From the NCBI GenBank assembly GCA_963715045.1, contig CAVQRC010000004.1:62001-126000 (forward strand): a stretch of 64,000 bases of DNA, given 5' to 3'. Position numbers and translations under genes: made by a program. The DNA is from CAVQRC01 sp963715045 (GTDB taxonomy: Bacteria; Planctomycetota; Planctomycetia; Pirellulales; Lacipirellulaceae). The notes under the pieces are model-generated. The model did not search any database and was not told the origin of the DNA. It saw only the letters and a program-made list of their open reading frames with translations. This document shows positions 1 through 9,123 of this stretch, in pieces (position 1 is the stretch's first letter; every line of letters begins with the position of its first letter).

Positions 1-498
1 CAGTGGTGAACGCCCGATCAGCCGCCGCAGGAGTGCGATCTGGCCGGCGTGGAGCATTTCGTGCTGGCTGCAGAACTCGACGGCTTTGAGTTTCGTGTCG
101 AACGCCGGATGGGGGTCGATCGGCACGTCGAGTTGTGCGTCGTTGTAGGCCGACAACTCGGAGATCGCCTGGGCGTGCACCCGGTCGAGCGCCGCGCGAA
201 GTTCCGCCGGCGCGGGGTTCTGAGCCGGATCGGGCTCGGGGATCGAGCCGCGGCCGAAGCGGCCCGAATAATCGGGATCGATCAGCGCGTCGTCGCCCGC
301 CTGGTCGCCGCGAATTCGTTTCATGGTCAAGGCGTACTCCACGAACGCCAGATGACCAACCTGCCAGCCGATATGCGTAATTCCCTCGGTCGGCATCTGA
401 AACCACTCTTCGTCGGCGAGATCCTCGAGGTACTGGTGCACGAGAGAGCGGGAGAAATTCAGTCTTTCAATCGCGAGCTGAACTCGGGTGGGGGCCAT
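1..498 (-). CDS. DinB-like (DinB_2) family protein, 3' end outside window
   Basis: Reading the minus strand from an ATG at 498 gives an uninterrupted 166-residue frame that runs off the left edge. It begins MAPTRVQLAIERLNF and contains HIGWQVGHLAFVE near residue 45 and EFCSQHEMLHAGQIALLRR near the visible end. The spaced histidines (GHL, QHEMLH) fit the metal-binding four-helix DinB/DinB_2 fold. Members of this family are small metal-dependent proteins, often thiol transferases or of unknown role, so the substrate cannot be named. It is divergent from fhcA with about 90 nt between the starts. The fold call is fairly secure; the function is not known. Confidence 0.75.
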   Translation of the reverse strand, partial: MAPTRVQLAIERLNFSRSLVHQYLEDLADEEWFQMPTEGITHIGWQVGHLAFVEYALTMKRIRGDQAGDDALIDPDYSGRFGRGSIPEPDPAQNPAPAELRAALDRVHAQAISELSAYNDAQLDVPIDPHPAFDTKLKAVEFCSQHEMLHAGQIALLRRLIGRSPL

Positions 499-587
499 AT
501 TTGATCACCTTCTGCAGGAGTGCGGTTCGTCTATAATCGCGAGCTCAATCGCAACGCACTATACGAATCGCCCACCTCACCGAACAG

Positions 588-2251
588 ATGCCTCCCTACC
601 GCACACGAATCACTGGTGGCACCGTCTACGACCCGGCAAACGGAATCGACGGCGAGGTCCGAGATATCTGGTTTGCCGAGGGTCGAATCATCGAGCCGCC
701 GGAGAATCCACTGATCCGGCCCGATCACACGATCGACGCCTCGGGGCTGGTCGTGATGCCGGGCGGAATCGACATGCACTGCCACATCGCGGGCCCCAAG
801 GTCAACGTGGCACGGAAGATGCGGCCCGAGGAAAAACGTCGCGACGAACCGCTCCATCGCACGGCCGTGACCCACAGCGGCACGATGGGAAGCGTCCCCA
901 GTACGTTCGCCACGGGTTACAAGTACGCCGGGCTGGGCTACACCACGGCCTTCGACGCGGCGATCCCGCCCCTGGCGGCCCGGCATGCACACGAGGAATT
1001 CGAAGATACGCCTTGTATCGACAAGGGCTTCTACGTCCTGCTGGGCAACAACCACTACGTGATGCAGTGCGTGCAGAAAGGCGAGCGGGAACAGCTCCAG
1101 AGTTTCATCGCGTGGCTGCTCGGTGCGGCCAAGGCTTACGCCCCGAAACTCGTCAATCCGGGCGGTGTCGAAGTCTGGAAGCACCATCAGGCGGGCAATG
1201 TGCACGGCCTCGATGACCACGTGGATCACTTCGACGTGACGCCTCGGGAAATCATCCGCGAGGTTGCCGCGGCCTCGAACCAACTCGGCCTGCCGCACCC
1301 AGTCCATATTCACTGCAATAACCTGGGGATGCCGGGCAACTGGACGACCACGCTCGAAACGATGAAAGCGCTCGAGGGTCACTCGGGCCACATCACCCAC
1401 ATTCAGTTCCACAGCTATGGCGGCGGAGATGCCGACGAAGACACGTTTCGCAGCCAGGTCACACCCCTTGCCGAGTATGTGAACCGCAACCCGAACGTCA
1501 CGATCGATGTGGGGCAGGTGTTGTTCGGCGAGACGACCAGCATGACCGGTGACGGCCCGCTGGGGTACTTTCTCCATAATGTGTACCGAGGCAAGTGGTT
1601 CAGCGGCGACACGGAGATGGAGTCGGGCTGCGGCATCACGCCGATCAAGTACCGCAACAAGTCGATCGTGCACTCCCTGCAGTGGGCGATCGGGCTCGAG
1701 TGGTACCTCCAGGTCGAGGATCCATGGCGGGTGGTGATGAGTACCGACCACCCCAATGGCGGCTCCTTTCTCGCCTATCCGCAGATCATTCGCCTGCTGA
1801 TGGACCGCACGTATCGCGAGGAAATCCTCAAGACGTGTCCGCGGAGGATCCGCGAACGGTGTTCGCTGGGCGACCTGGATCGCGAGTACACGCTCAACGA
1901 AATCGCGATCATCACCCGGGCCGGCCCCGCCCGGATTCTGGGCCTCAGCCACAAGGGGCACCTCGGTCCGGGTGCCGACGCCGACATTGCCATCTACACG
2001 CCCAGCGACAATCAGGAAGAAATGTTCGCCCTGCCACGCATCGTGATCAAAGGGGGCGAGATGATGATCGAGCAGGGCGAGATTCGGTCCACCCCTTCCG
2101 GCAACACGCACCATGTCGCGCCGGATTCGACCCCGATCGACTGGGCGACATCCAGGAGTGGTTCGAGAAGTACTACTCGATTCGGTTCCGCAACTATCCC
2201 GTCACCGACGACTATCTGCACGGTGCCGTCGAGGTGCCAACGGGACGTTAA
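588..2251 (+). CDS. fhcA: Formyltransferase/hydrolase complex subunit A (formylmethanofuran dehydrogenase subunit A family), frameshifted near the 3' end
   Basis: The protein starts MPPYRTRITGGTVYDP and has the amidohydrolase metal motif GGIDMHCHIAG (H64, H66). PKLVNPGG near residue 187 probably holds the lysine that is carboxylated in FwdA. HIHCNNLGMPGNW, HITHIQFHSYGG and STDHPNGG are further family landmarks. In bacteria FhcA hydrolyses the formyl-methanofuran analogue to formate, the last step of tetrahydromethanopterin-linked formaldehyde oxidation. After about position 2140 the conserved tail (DIQEWFEKYYSIRFRNYPV) continues in another frame and stops at 2251, so one base appears to be missing. 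The uncorrected frame would end at 2288. The other fhc subunits are not in the window. The family assignment is strong. Confidence 0.9.
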
Positions 2252-2530
2252 CAGCCGTATCACGCGAACCGTGCATGGCGAGCTTTGATTCCCTCTCTGT
2301 GTCTCCGCGCCTCTGTGAGCTCCAGACGAGATCGAACAAGAGGATGCAACGGATCGGGACGACGTCGCCCGACGGTCACCTCCGCTGCCGCAGTTTCGGA
2401 ACGTTCTGTGACGCGGGTCATGGTTCGCTTCGCGAACGATTCTGATCTCTCGTGGCCGGCAAAGCCGGCCACGCATCCTTCACGTCGATGAGCTACGAGG
2501 TCTGAGGTGGCGACGATTGCAAGGCGAAAG
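2252..2530. other. Intergenic segment with hairpins and a repeat half-element
   Basis: No gene is supported here. A segment at 2289-2337 (CTCTGTGTCTCCGCGCCTC core, ending ACGAGATCGAAC) matches 58110-58153, the right end of the GxxExxY-associated element, so this is probably a remnant half. A perfect 9-bp stem with an AAA loop lies at 2452-2472 and a smaller stem (GTTCGC/GCGAAC) at about 2423-2437. Neither is followed by a T tract, so they are weak terminator candidates for fhcA. Confidence 0.5.
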
Positions 2531-2567
2531 ATTTGTCATTTGTTATTTGTCATATTTCATTTGTCAT
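2531..2567. repeat. Left arm of a 37-nt perfect inverted repeat
   Basis: The 37 nt at 2531-2567 are the exact reverse complement of 2924-2960. The arm is AT-rich and built from TTTGTCAT/TTTGTTAT-like words, unlike the GC-rich surroundings. The pair encloses the four-helix-bundle reading frame, and the right arm overlaps its stop codon. This is read directly from the sequence. Confidence 0.9.
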
Positions 2568-2592
2568 ATTTTCTTTCTTGAGATTGACAACG

Positions 2593-2934
2593 ATGGCTGA
2601 AGTGACAGCCAATGCAGTCGAGTCGCGACTAGATTTTGCGGTACGCATACAGTTGGCTAATGCATTGCCTGAGACGGCGGCAGGCAAGCACATCGCGAGA
2701 CAATTGCTCCGTTCGGAACGTCACCGGCGAACTACGCTGAAGCTCTGGCGCCGAAGAACGCTGATTTCATACGCAAGTGAATTGAATGAAAGCTGCGTGT
2801 GGCTGCGTATGGCTTGCCAGGCGGACCTCATGGAAGCGGAACGTATCGAAAGCCTAATCGACGAGAACCAGCAACTCTGCCGGATTCTCAACGCCTCGAT
2901 CGCCACGTCAAAGCGCAACAACAATGACAAATGA
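2593..2934 (+). pseudogene. Four helix bundle protein (S23/TIGR02436-like), internally frame-disrupted
   Basis: From the ATG at 2593 the frame encodes MAEVTANAVESRLDFAVRIQ, then LPETAAGKHIARQLLRS, and ends ILNASIATSKRNNNDK, matching the start and end of the small four-helix-bundle family. The middle is wrong in this frame. A second frame reads RSGTSPANYAEALAPKNADF across about 2710-2785, which is the normal core of the family. One base seems missing near 2715, and the frame is restored near 2790 with a few residues also lacking. The gene therefore carries compensating indels, or a real scrambled core. It sits between 37-nt perfect inverted repeats. The family's molecular role is unknown. Confidence 0.6.
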
Positions 2935-2960
2935 AATATGACAAATAACAAATGACAAAT
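2924..2960. repeat. Right arm of the 37-nt perfect inverted repeat
   Basis: This arm is the exact reverse complement of 2531-2567. It covers the last codons and TGA stop (2932-2934) of the four-helix-bundle frame, so gene and repeat appear to travel as one unit of about 430 bp. Confidence 0.9.
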
Positions 2961-3580
2961 TATTGCACGTCAGCGGGAGAAGCCGCGTTCAAGACAGTTC
3001 AGCGACGAACGGCTCTCGCCGGCGCTGCTCTGGGGTGAATAAGTCGAAACGCGACTCGCTAACCCGCCTCGGATTCAACGACCGAAGCAGCTCACTGGCG
3101 TCCTGCGTGCGGCCAGCCAAAATGACCGCAGCATCTCGTCGCAATTCAGCACGTCAGGTCGATTTCGCCTGCGCACTTTGAGTGCCGCATCTTGTTGCCG
3201 CTTTCCTATCGGGCGACGGCAGGCCGGCCGCGCAAGTTCGGCGATCGAGCGGCAGTAAGCACCCCGGAAGTACTCACCGCGGGTCCTCGCCCTCTCCTCC
3301 GCATATGAAAGCGGTGATGAATCACCGCACTCCAAGGCGTACGTTGGTGTTCACGACCTCGGCGTCGATCGCACTCTCGCAGCGTGCCCCGGTTACATCG
3401 ATCGAACGAGCAATCTACGGGACAATGCGGCTAGCAGATGCCGTTCAGAGTAGAGCGTGATCGCAGGATCACGTGAGACACGCGTCAGCGATTCAGCCCT
3501 TGCCTGCACCGAGAACTCGACGCAGGGAATGCGGGTAAACAACGCTTCTACGATGGGATCGTCTGAACGGGCGGTTCCGC
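2961..3580. repeat. Intergenic region containing an ECGDSSPLS-type planctomycete repeat
   Basis: No convincing gene is seen. On the minus strand, about 3299-3335 reads MECGDSSPLSYAEE, a short phrase that recurs as spurious small ORFs in planctomycete genomes. The same nucleotide core (ATGAAAGCGG..GATGAATC..GCACTCCA) recurs at about 48164-48195 and, degraded, at 36570-36610. The rest of the segment shows no coding features. Confidence 0.5.
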
Positions 3581-4114
3581 TCACACGATCTGACCGGTGA
3601 GAAACTGAAACTCCGGGTCTTCGCGGAGTGCGTCGAAGTCGGGCTCGTCCTGGATGAGGTCGCGGAAATCGGCATCGATCTCCAACGCCCTGGCGAGGTA
3701 CCGCAGCGACTCGGCCCGGTTGTGCGCCAGGCACCAGTAGCACGCCAGGTTGTAATGCAGGATCGCTTCCCGGTCGTCCACTTCGACCGCCCGCTCGAGG
3801 GCATCGATCGCCAGAGGCAGCATACCGGTCCGTTTATAACACCACGCCATCGCGAGGTAGATGTGGATGTCGTCCGGGATCAACACCACGGCCCGCTCGA
3901 GATACGGGATCGCCTCGTTAAAGCGATTCAATTCCCGCAGAGCCATGCCGGCGAGAAAGTTGGTTCGCCCATCCCCCTCGAGAAGTCCGGTGCTCGCGGC
4001 TGGTTCGCTCAACCGCAGCATCATCGCCAGTGCCTGTTCCGGCATGCCCAGCTCGAGGTAGCCCTCGGCTTCCTGGATATGACGCTCTCGGCGAAGGCGA
4101 CGATAGTTGGGCAT
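3581..4114 (-). CDS. Tetratricopeptide repeat protein
   Basis: The 177-residue protein starts MPNYRRLRRERHIQEAEGYL. It contains tandem TPR helices: EAEGYLELGMPEQALAMML, ALRELNRFNEAIPYLERAV, LAMAWCYKRTGMLPLAIDAL and LACYWCLAHNRAESLRYLA. No signal peptide or membrane segment is visible, so it is probably a cytoplasmic interaction protein. It lies downstream of the HDOD gene on the same strand, about 260 nt away, so cotranscription is possible but unproven. The fold is clear; the partner is unknown. Confidence 0.85.
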   Translation of the reverse strand: MPNYRRLRRERHIQEAEGYLELGMPEQALAMMLRLSEPAASTGLLEGDGRTNFLAGMALRELNRFNEAIPYLERAVVLIPDDIHIYLAMAWCYKRTGMLPLAIDALERAVEVDDREAILHYNLACYWCLAHNRAESLRYLARALEIDADFRDLIQDEPDFDALREDPEFQFLTGQIV

Positions 4115-4373
4115 CGGTACGGACAGGAAAAGGGGAAATACGTCCGACGTTCCGACATGCTGCTGTCAGGAGCTCGACGCTCCTATTTTAGCCGCCGACC
4201 CCTGGTGGACAATTCGCAAATGAAGTTGTTGGATGTCACGGCCCGCCATCAAGACCGATCGGTCTTTGTTATGCGGCACAGGTAAGTCGGCCGGGTCAGG
4301 GGAAAATCGCGGTCGGTGATGGTTGTGATGAGTTCTGCCAGACGGGTCAGCGGACCGGATGTAAACGTGCGTT

Positions 4374-5296
4374 TCACCCGCACTCGCCACGTTCAGTCCG
4401 GTAAAGGTCGACCAGCGTCTGGGGAGGACGGCTGAGTTGCAGCACGGGAGCAAAATCTTCAAAGGCTTTATCAACGTCTTCGAGCATCGCCGCGATGGGC
4501 TTGGGTTTGGACCCCGAGGCGTGCTCGGCGTACGCGGCTTCGAACGCCGAGAGCTCGGGCCAGGCGCCGTCGACTCCGGCCGGCAGCAAGCTGCTGAGCC
4601 ACACGGCCAGGCGGCCCATCTTGTGTCGCTGCCTGGCTCCCCCGGTTGCAGATGGCCGCCGATCAGGCCGCCGAGTGAGTCCGGCAACTTCCAGGCAGCG
4701 GCAACCACCTCGGCCGCCTCGGCATGCGTCCAGCCGAACCTTTCCTGCTCGAGATCTGAAAGACGCACTCCCTCGCCACGCTTGGAGAACATCTGCTCGT
4801 AGGCCTCGGGCAGCTCCTTGGCGAGCAGCGGGATGGCCAGGTCCTGAAGCAGCGCGGCCGCGAATATCTCCTCGGCATCTTTGGGGGCGCACTTCCCGTC
4901 TTTGGCGAACAGCCGGGCGAACAACGCGCGGCGGAGCGAATCCTGCCACAGCTTCTTGACTTCGAGCGAGCCGCACTTGGGATTGGGCATCAGGTTGAAG
5001 ACGGCACTCCACAGGGCGAAATTCTGGATCGTGCGGATTCCGACCAGAGTGATGGCCATCTTGACCGCGGAAATCTCACCGGAGAATCCGAAATAGGACG
5101 AATTGACGAACTTCAGAACCTGGCTGGCGAGGCCCGGATCGGCTTCGATCGGAGCCGCGAATTCTTCGGGTCCGTTCTCTGGATCTTGCGCGAGCCGCAT
5201 CAGCGAGATCGCCGTCTGCGGCAAGGCCGGTAGCTGGCAGGACTTCACGAGCTCCTGAAGTTCAATGGGCTGTTGGTCGACTAGTTGTCCGTTCAT
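4374..5296 (-). CDS. HDOD domain protein, frameshifted
   Basis: The protein starts MNGQLVDQQPIELQELVKSC. It shows HDOD hallmarks: LPALPQTAISLMRL, IEADPGLASQVLKFVNSSYFG, VGIRTIQNFALW and GWTHAEAAEVVAAAWKLP. HDOD domains are HD-like signalling or regulatory modules that usually lack phosphodiesterase activity. Near 4630 the frame must change; restoring one A in an AA run gives SDTKMGRLAVWLSSLLPAG, which continues to the stop at 4374. Uncorrected, the frame runs on to 4166 with non-homologous sequence. No output domain is attached. Confidence 0.8.
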
Positions 5297-5782
5297 TGCC
5301 TGCCCCTGAAGTGATGGATCACCTGGTCCACGGATCCGGATGGATGTGAATCGGATGGCTCGAGAATCCAGATTGTGAGCAACGAACGCTGCTCGGCGAG
5401 AAAAAGAAGCCGGATTTCCCCTCGCAGCAAGCTTAGCTCACGAACGGCAGGCAGTGATCGGCGCAGCGGGGAGTTTCTTGGACCCGATCCCAGACTGGCT
5501 TCAGCAACTGCAAATTCCCGCCGTGGGACGCGCCAGCGTGGTTCGGGATAACCAATGACTCGCGGTGGGCATTGGCCTTCACGTTGAGCTGAGACCACAT
5601 CGCGGTTGGCCGATGATGCCGTTCTACCGCACCGGCTGGCGTCTCGCCTCGGCTCGCTGAGTCGCGCAAGTCATTGTCTTCGCAGGATCTAGGTCGGTCC
5701 CGGACAAGTCGGTGGGGCGACTGGCGTGCCGCTTGCGACTCGGGCAAGGCTCCACGTCTTTCCCCACAGGCCAGGGCCAGCT
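5297..5782. other. Intergenic region with a probable copy of the dispersed ~70-bp element
   Basis: No gene is supported. Positions 5486-5550 resemble the dispersed element described at 16695-16843: GATCCCAGACTGGCTTCAGC, then TTCCCGCCGTGGGACGCG, ending TTCGGGATA. The translated frame gives DWLQQLQIPAVGR, paralleling the other copies. This copy is more divergent than the rest. Nothing else recognisable was found. Confidence 0.45.
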
Positions 5783-6010
5783 ATGTTTCGCGGTGTCGTC
5801 CTGTTTGCCATCGTGTTCAGTCTCGCCACGATCGCCGGCTGCCAGTGGTATGCCGCGACGAGCAGCGTCACGAAGGCCGCTTCCTCGGTGAGCTCGACGA
5901 TTACGATGCCGAGTCTCCACCCGGCGATCGTTGCCGCATTGCAATTGGCTGCCTCGCTGTTCGCGCTCATCGCCCTCTGCCCGCGAGGACAGCGTCCCGA
6001 CTCGCCGTAG
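5783..6010 (+). CDS. Possible small lipoprotein
   Basis: An ATG at 5783 opens a 75-residue frame beginning MFRGVVLFAIVFSLATIAGC. It has a hydrophobic signal segment followed by a lipobox-like TIAG-C. A second hydrophobic stretch (AIVAALQLAASLFALIALC) follows near the C-terminus. There is no strong ribosome-binding site and no family is recognised. It may be real, but a chance hydrophobic frame cannot be excluded. Confidence 0.35.
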   Translation: MFRGVVLFAIVFSLATIAGCQWYAATSSVTKAASSVSSTITMPSLHPAIVAALQLAASLFALIALCPRGQRPDSP

Positions 6011-6431
6011 CAGGGATTCTTCGCGGGTTGCACCTGCTGAGTCCGCCGGTGAGCCGACCAAGGTCCTGCCCTGCTCCTGCTCCTGCTCAGGCCGCAGGCC
6101 GGTAATCGTGCTCGAAACACCGCGGACACGAAGGATCGCTCGGCCGCTACTTCCAACGACGTCGAGGCTGACCGCTTGCTGTCGCCAGTCCGTCGCGTGC
6201 AAGTACGATTACGATTACGAGTACCGCTTCGCTGAGCAGGAGCAGGAGGGTCGGCGCAAGACTGCCAAATCAGCCCGCCCGGCTTTCTCGAGGGTTCCTG
6301 CAAAAGATTCCGCAGAATTCCCTACGGATTCCCGCCCTGCCCCCCACTAACCAGGTAGGCGGCAATCCGTACCACGACACCCAACCGCGGGGATCTTGCC
6401 GCGGCGGCCGCGGCCCCTGAGGAGCAGAACG
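6011..6431. other. Intergenic region with low-complexity inverted repeat
   Basis: No gene is supported. At 6065-6090 the sequence is rich in CTCCTGCTCCTGCTC, and its complement (GAGCAGGAGCAGGAG) appears at about 6234-6250, next to a TACGATTACGATTACGAG run near 6198-6217. The arms could pair. Similar low-complexity runs are common between planctomycete genes. Confidence 0.4.
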
Positions 6432-8977
6432 ATGCGACTGACTTTAAGAACATTGCTGGCGTATATGGACGACATTCTCGATCCCGAGGATCGCGAGCAA
6501 CTCTCGGCCAAGATTGAAAGCAGTGAATTCGCCCGCGATCTGCTCCATAAGACGCGGGATGCGATGCGGCGGCTCAGGCTGGCCGCTCCCCCGGTCTCCG
6601 ACGCGGCCGGAATCGACGAAAACGTCGTTGCCGAGTATCTCGACAATACGCTTCCCGCTGAGGAAGTAGCCGAGTTCGAGCGAATTTGTCTCGAATCCGA
6701 CATCCACCTGGCGGAAGTCGCGTCCTGCCACGAAATCCTCACCATGGTGCTCGGCGAACCGGCCGAGATCGACCAGGAAGCGCGGATGCGAATGTACGCC
6801 CTGGGAGGTGGAACGGCCGAGTCCACTCCCGCAACCACTCCCGCTGAAGCCCCGACCGCCGCTGAATCTCCGGCCGAGATCCAGAGTACGGCCCCCCGTG
6901 AACAACCGGCCGCTCCGCCCGTCGAGGCCGCACCCAGGGTCAGCCCTGCCGCCGCCGTGGCCCCCACGACACCGCCCGCCCACGAAATCCCGGATTATCT
7001 CCGCCCGTCCTTTGTCGAACGGCACAAGGGTAAGCTTGTACTCGCCGCCGTGCTGCTGGTCGCCGTCGGAGGTTGGTGGATCTACACCCGGCCCAGCGAG
7101 GATCTTCCGGACACGCTGGCCAATGCCGATATCGACAACATGGTCGCCGGCGTCGAAATCGAAGTGGACGAGTTCACTCCCGACGACTCGGCGACATCCG
7201 ATGTCGAAGCGGCTGCCGAAGACAGCGAAGCCCCCCCGTTTGATCCGGCCGACGCGGGAGGCGAAGCACCGCCGTTCGCGGCCACGCCGGTCGAGGAAGA
7301 CAATGCCCCTGAATTTGAGACTTCGGAAGGTCCCCAACTTCCGCCCGCCGGACATTGCGTCCGTCGCCGCGAGCGATGGTGGGGAGATCGGGGCGCCGTT
7401 GGTCACGACTCCCGAGTCAGCCGGATCGCCTGCTGTCGATCCGTTGACCGACCCACTCGCCGGCGGGCCGACTGCCGGCACGCCTCCGCTGGATCCGCTG
7501 GCCGGACCAGCCGCTTCCTGAGGCCACCGGTGAACTGAGTCCTACGGGGGAACCGGGGCCTACGGGGGAACCGGGCCCGGCAGGGGAACCTGGGGGCGAT
7601 GTGGCAGCCCCCGTCTCGCGGGCAGCAGAAGACGCTCGGTTCCCCGAGATCGGCTTGCCTGGTTGGGACAACGAACCGGGGGCCGCCCCCACCCCGCCGC
7701 CCGAGGTAACCGCTTCGACCGCGACGGACCTCCCGCCGACGGTGCCGCCGTTTCCCGGGAATGAGGTTCGGACCGTTCCCTCCACGGCGGACCTCCCGCC
7801 GGCGACACCGGGGCCCGTTCGTGTGGCGACCTATGTGGGTGTCGGCTCCGAAGACATTCTCGTCCGGTTGGATCCCCGCGACGCAATCTGGCGAAGGCTG
7901 CGGCCGCGAACCCAGCTCAATGAGGGTGATTTGCTGATCGCCCTGCCCGCCACCCGCTCGCAAATCCAACTCTCGAATGCGGGCGTGACGATGGATCTCG
8001 TCAACGGGACACGTATTCGACTCTCGACCGAAGACGGGATGCCCGATCTGAGCGGAGGGCCGGTCCAGGCGGGCGCCGAAATCGTGTACGGCAGCGTGCT
8101 GTTCATGAAGACCGCGGATACCGACACGCCGCTGCTGTTACGAATCGGCGACCGAATCGACACGGTTGAATTCGATTCCGGGGCCACACTCGCGATCAAT
8201 GTTCATCGTGAGCTACCCAGGGGAACCGATCCCCTCGAAGACACGGCGATCATCTCCGCAGATTACTACCTCACTTCCGGCACGGTGCAGTGGATTGGAG
8301 AAGACGGATCTCAGGAGATTACCGGACCGCTCCAGTGGCAGCTCGCTGAGGGAATCTTTACAGAGCCTCAGGCGCCTGAATCTTCCGAAGAGTTTGAGTG
8401 GATCGACAGCCAGCCGTCTTCGCGACGCAGCGATATGCTGGCGATCACGCGGGTGGTCGATGCGGTTCCCGAAGGCGGTGACGTGAACCTGGCCCTCCGC
8501 GAGCTGGCCAGCGGGACGACGGGTCGCTACGAAACCCGCTCGCTGGCTTCCCGCATGAGCGTGCATGTCGGCGACTTCGACCCGTTCGTGGCGTCGCTGA
8601 ACGACAGTAAGCAGTACTCGGCCTGGAACGAGCACATCGAGACCCTGCGGGAGGCGCTGGCCCTGGGCCCCCGGGCGGCCAGAAGCGTCAAGGAGGCCTT
8701 CGTCAATCGCAAAGGAGAGGAGCGGGGTGCGGAACTCTTCGAGATGCTTCGCGGCTACGACAAACAGCAGCTGCTCGAAGGAGCGCTGGCCAAGCTGGTT
8801 CACGCACTCGATGATGAAAGCCTCGACTTTCGTGTGATCGCCTTCTACAACCTCCAGAAAATCACCGGCATCGGCTTGCACTACCGTCCCCACGACAACG
8901 AACGGGCACGTCGGCGGGCTTACCTGGACTGGCGGGAACGTCTCGACAGCGGCCAACTCGTGCAGCGGCTGGAGTAG
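6432..8977 (+). CDS. Large single-pass membrane protein of unknown function (planctomycete-type), with two frameshifts
   Basis: The start at 6432 follows a good GAGGAG site. The N-terminus (MRLTLRTLLAYMDDILDPED, then GIDENVVAEYLDNTLP and ASCHEILTMVLGEPAEI) resembles a conserved planctomycete cytoplasmic domain. An Ala/Pro-rich linker and one membrane helix (KLVLAAVLLVAVGGWWIY, about residues 198-215) follow. The frame changes near 7360 and again near 7500, each by one extra base. Corrected, it passes through a short collagen-like tract (TGEPGPTGEPGPAGEPGG, 7541-7595) and an extracytoplasmic domain with YVGVGSEDILVRLDP, ending LVQRLE. Full length would be about 848 residues. The function is unknown; a cytoplasm-to-periplasm sensor is only a guess. 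Confidence 0.65.
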
Positions 8978-8990
8978 CGGCTGCGCCGGG

Positions 8991-9117
8991 ACATGACGAA
9001 TGACTAAGGCCTAATGACTAAGGAATTCCCAATGACGAATGACCAACTGTGGTGTTTCGTCATTGGGGCTTTGGCATTCCCTAGTCATTAGTCATTAGGC
9101 CTTAGTCATTCCGTCAC
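8991..9117. repeat. Long inverted repeat of the ATGACTAA class (copy 1)
   Basis: Left-arm words (GAATGACTAAGGCCTAATGA) and right-arm words (CTAGTCATTAGTCATTAGG, CTTAGTCATTCCGTCA) are reverse complements, so the segment can fold into a long imperfect hairpin. It lies between two convergent genes, where a bidirectional terminator could act. Related copies occur at 42633-42775 and 44372-44503. Confidence 0.8.
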
Positions 9118-9123
9118 TCCTCC

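Noticed and set aside
531..2114. 527-codon open frame on the minus strand opposite fhcA
   Set aside because: It lies wholly antisense to a protein with clear family motifs, shows only low-complexity Arg/Val/His-rich sequence, and is expected from high-GC third positions.
2961..3580. Small ORFs on both strands, including the ECGDSSPLS frame
   Set aside because: The phrase recurs as a nucleotide repeat at three places in the window and has no start-site or domain support, so it is treated as non-coding repeat.
5297..5598. 101-codon minus-strand ORF upstream of the HDOD gene
   Set aside because: It overlaps the dispersed-element copy and has no recognisable domain or ribosome-binding site.
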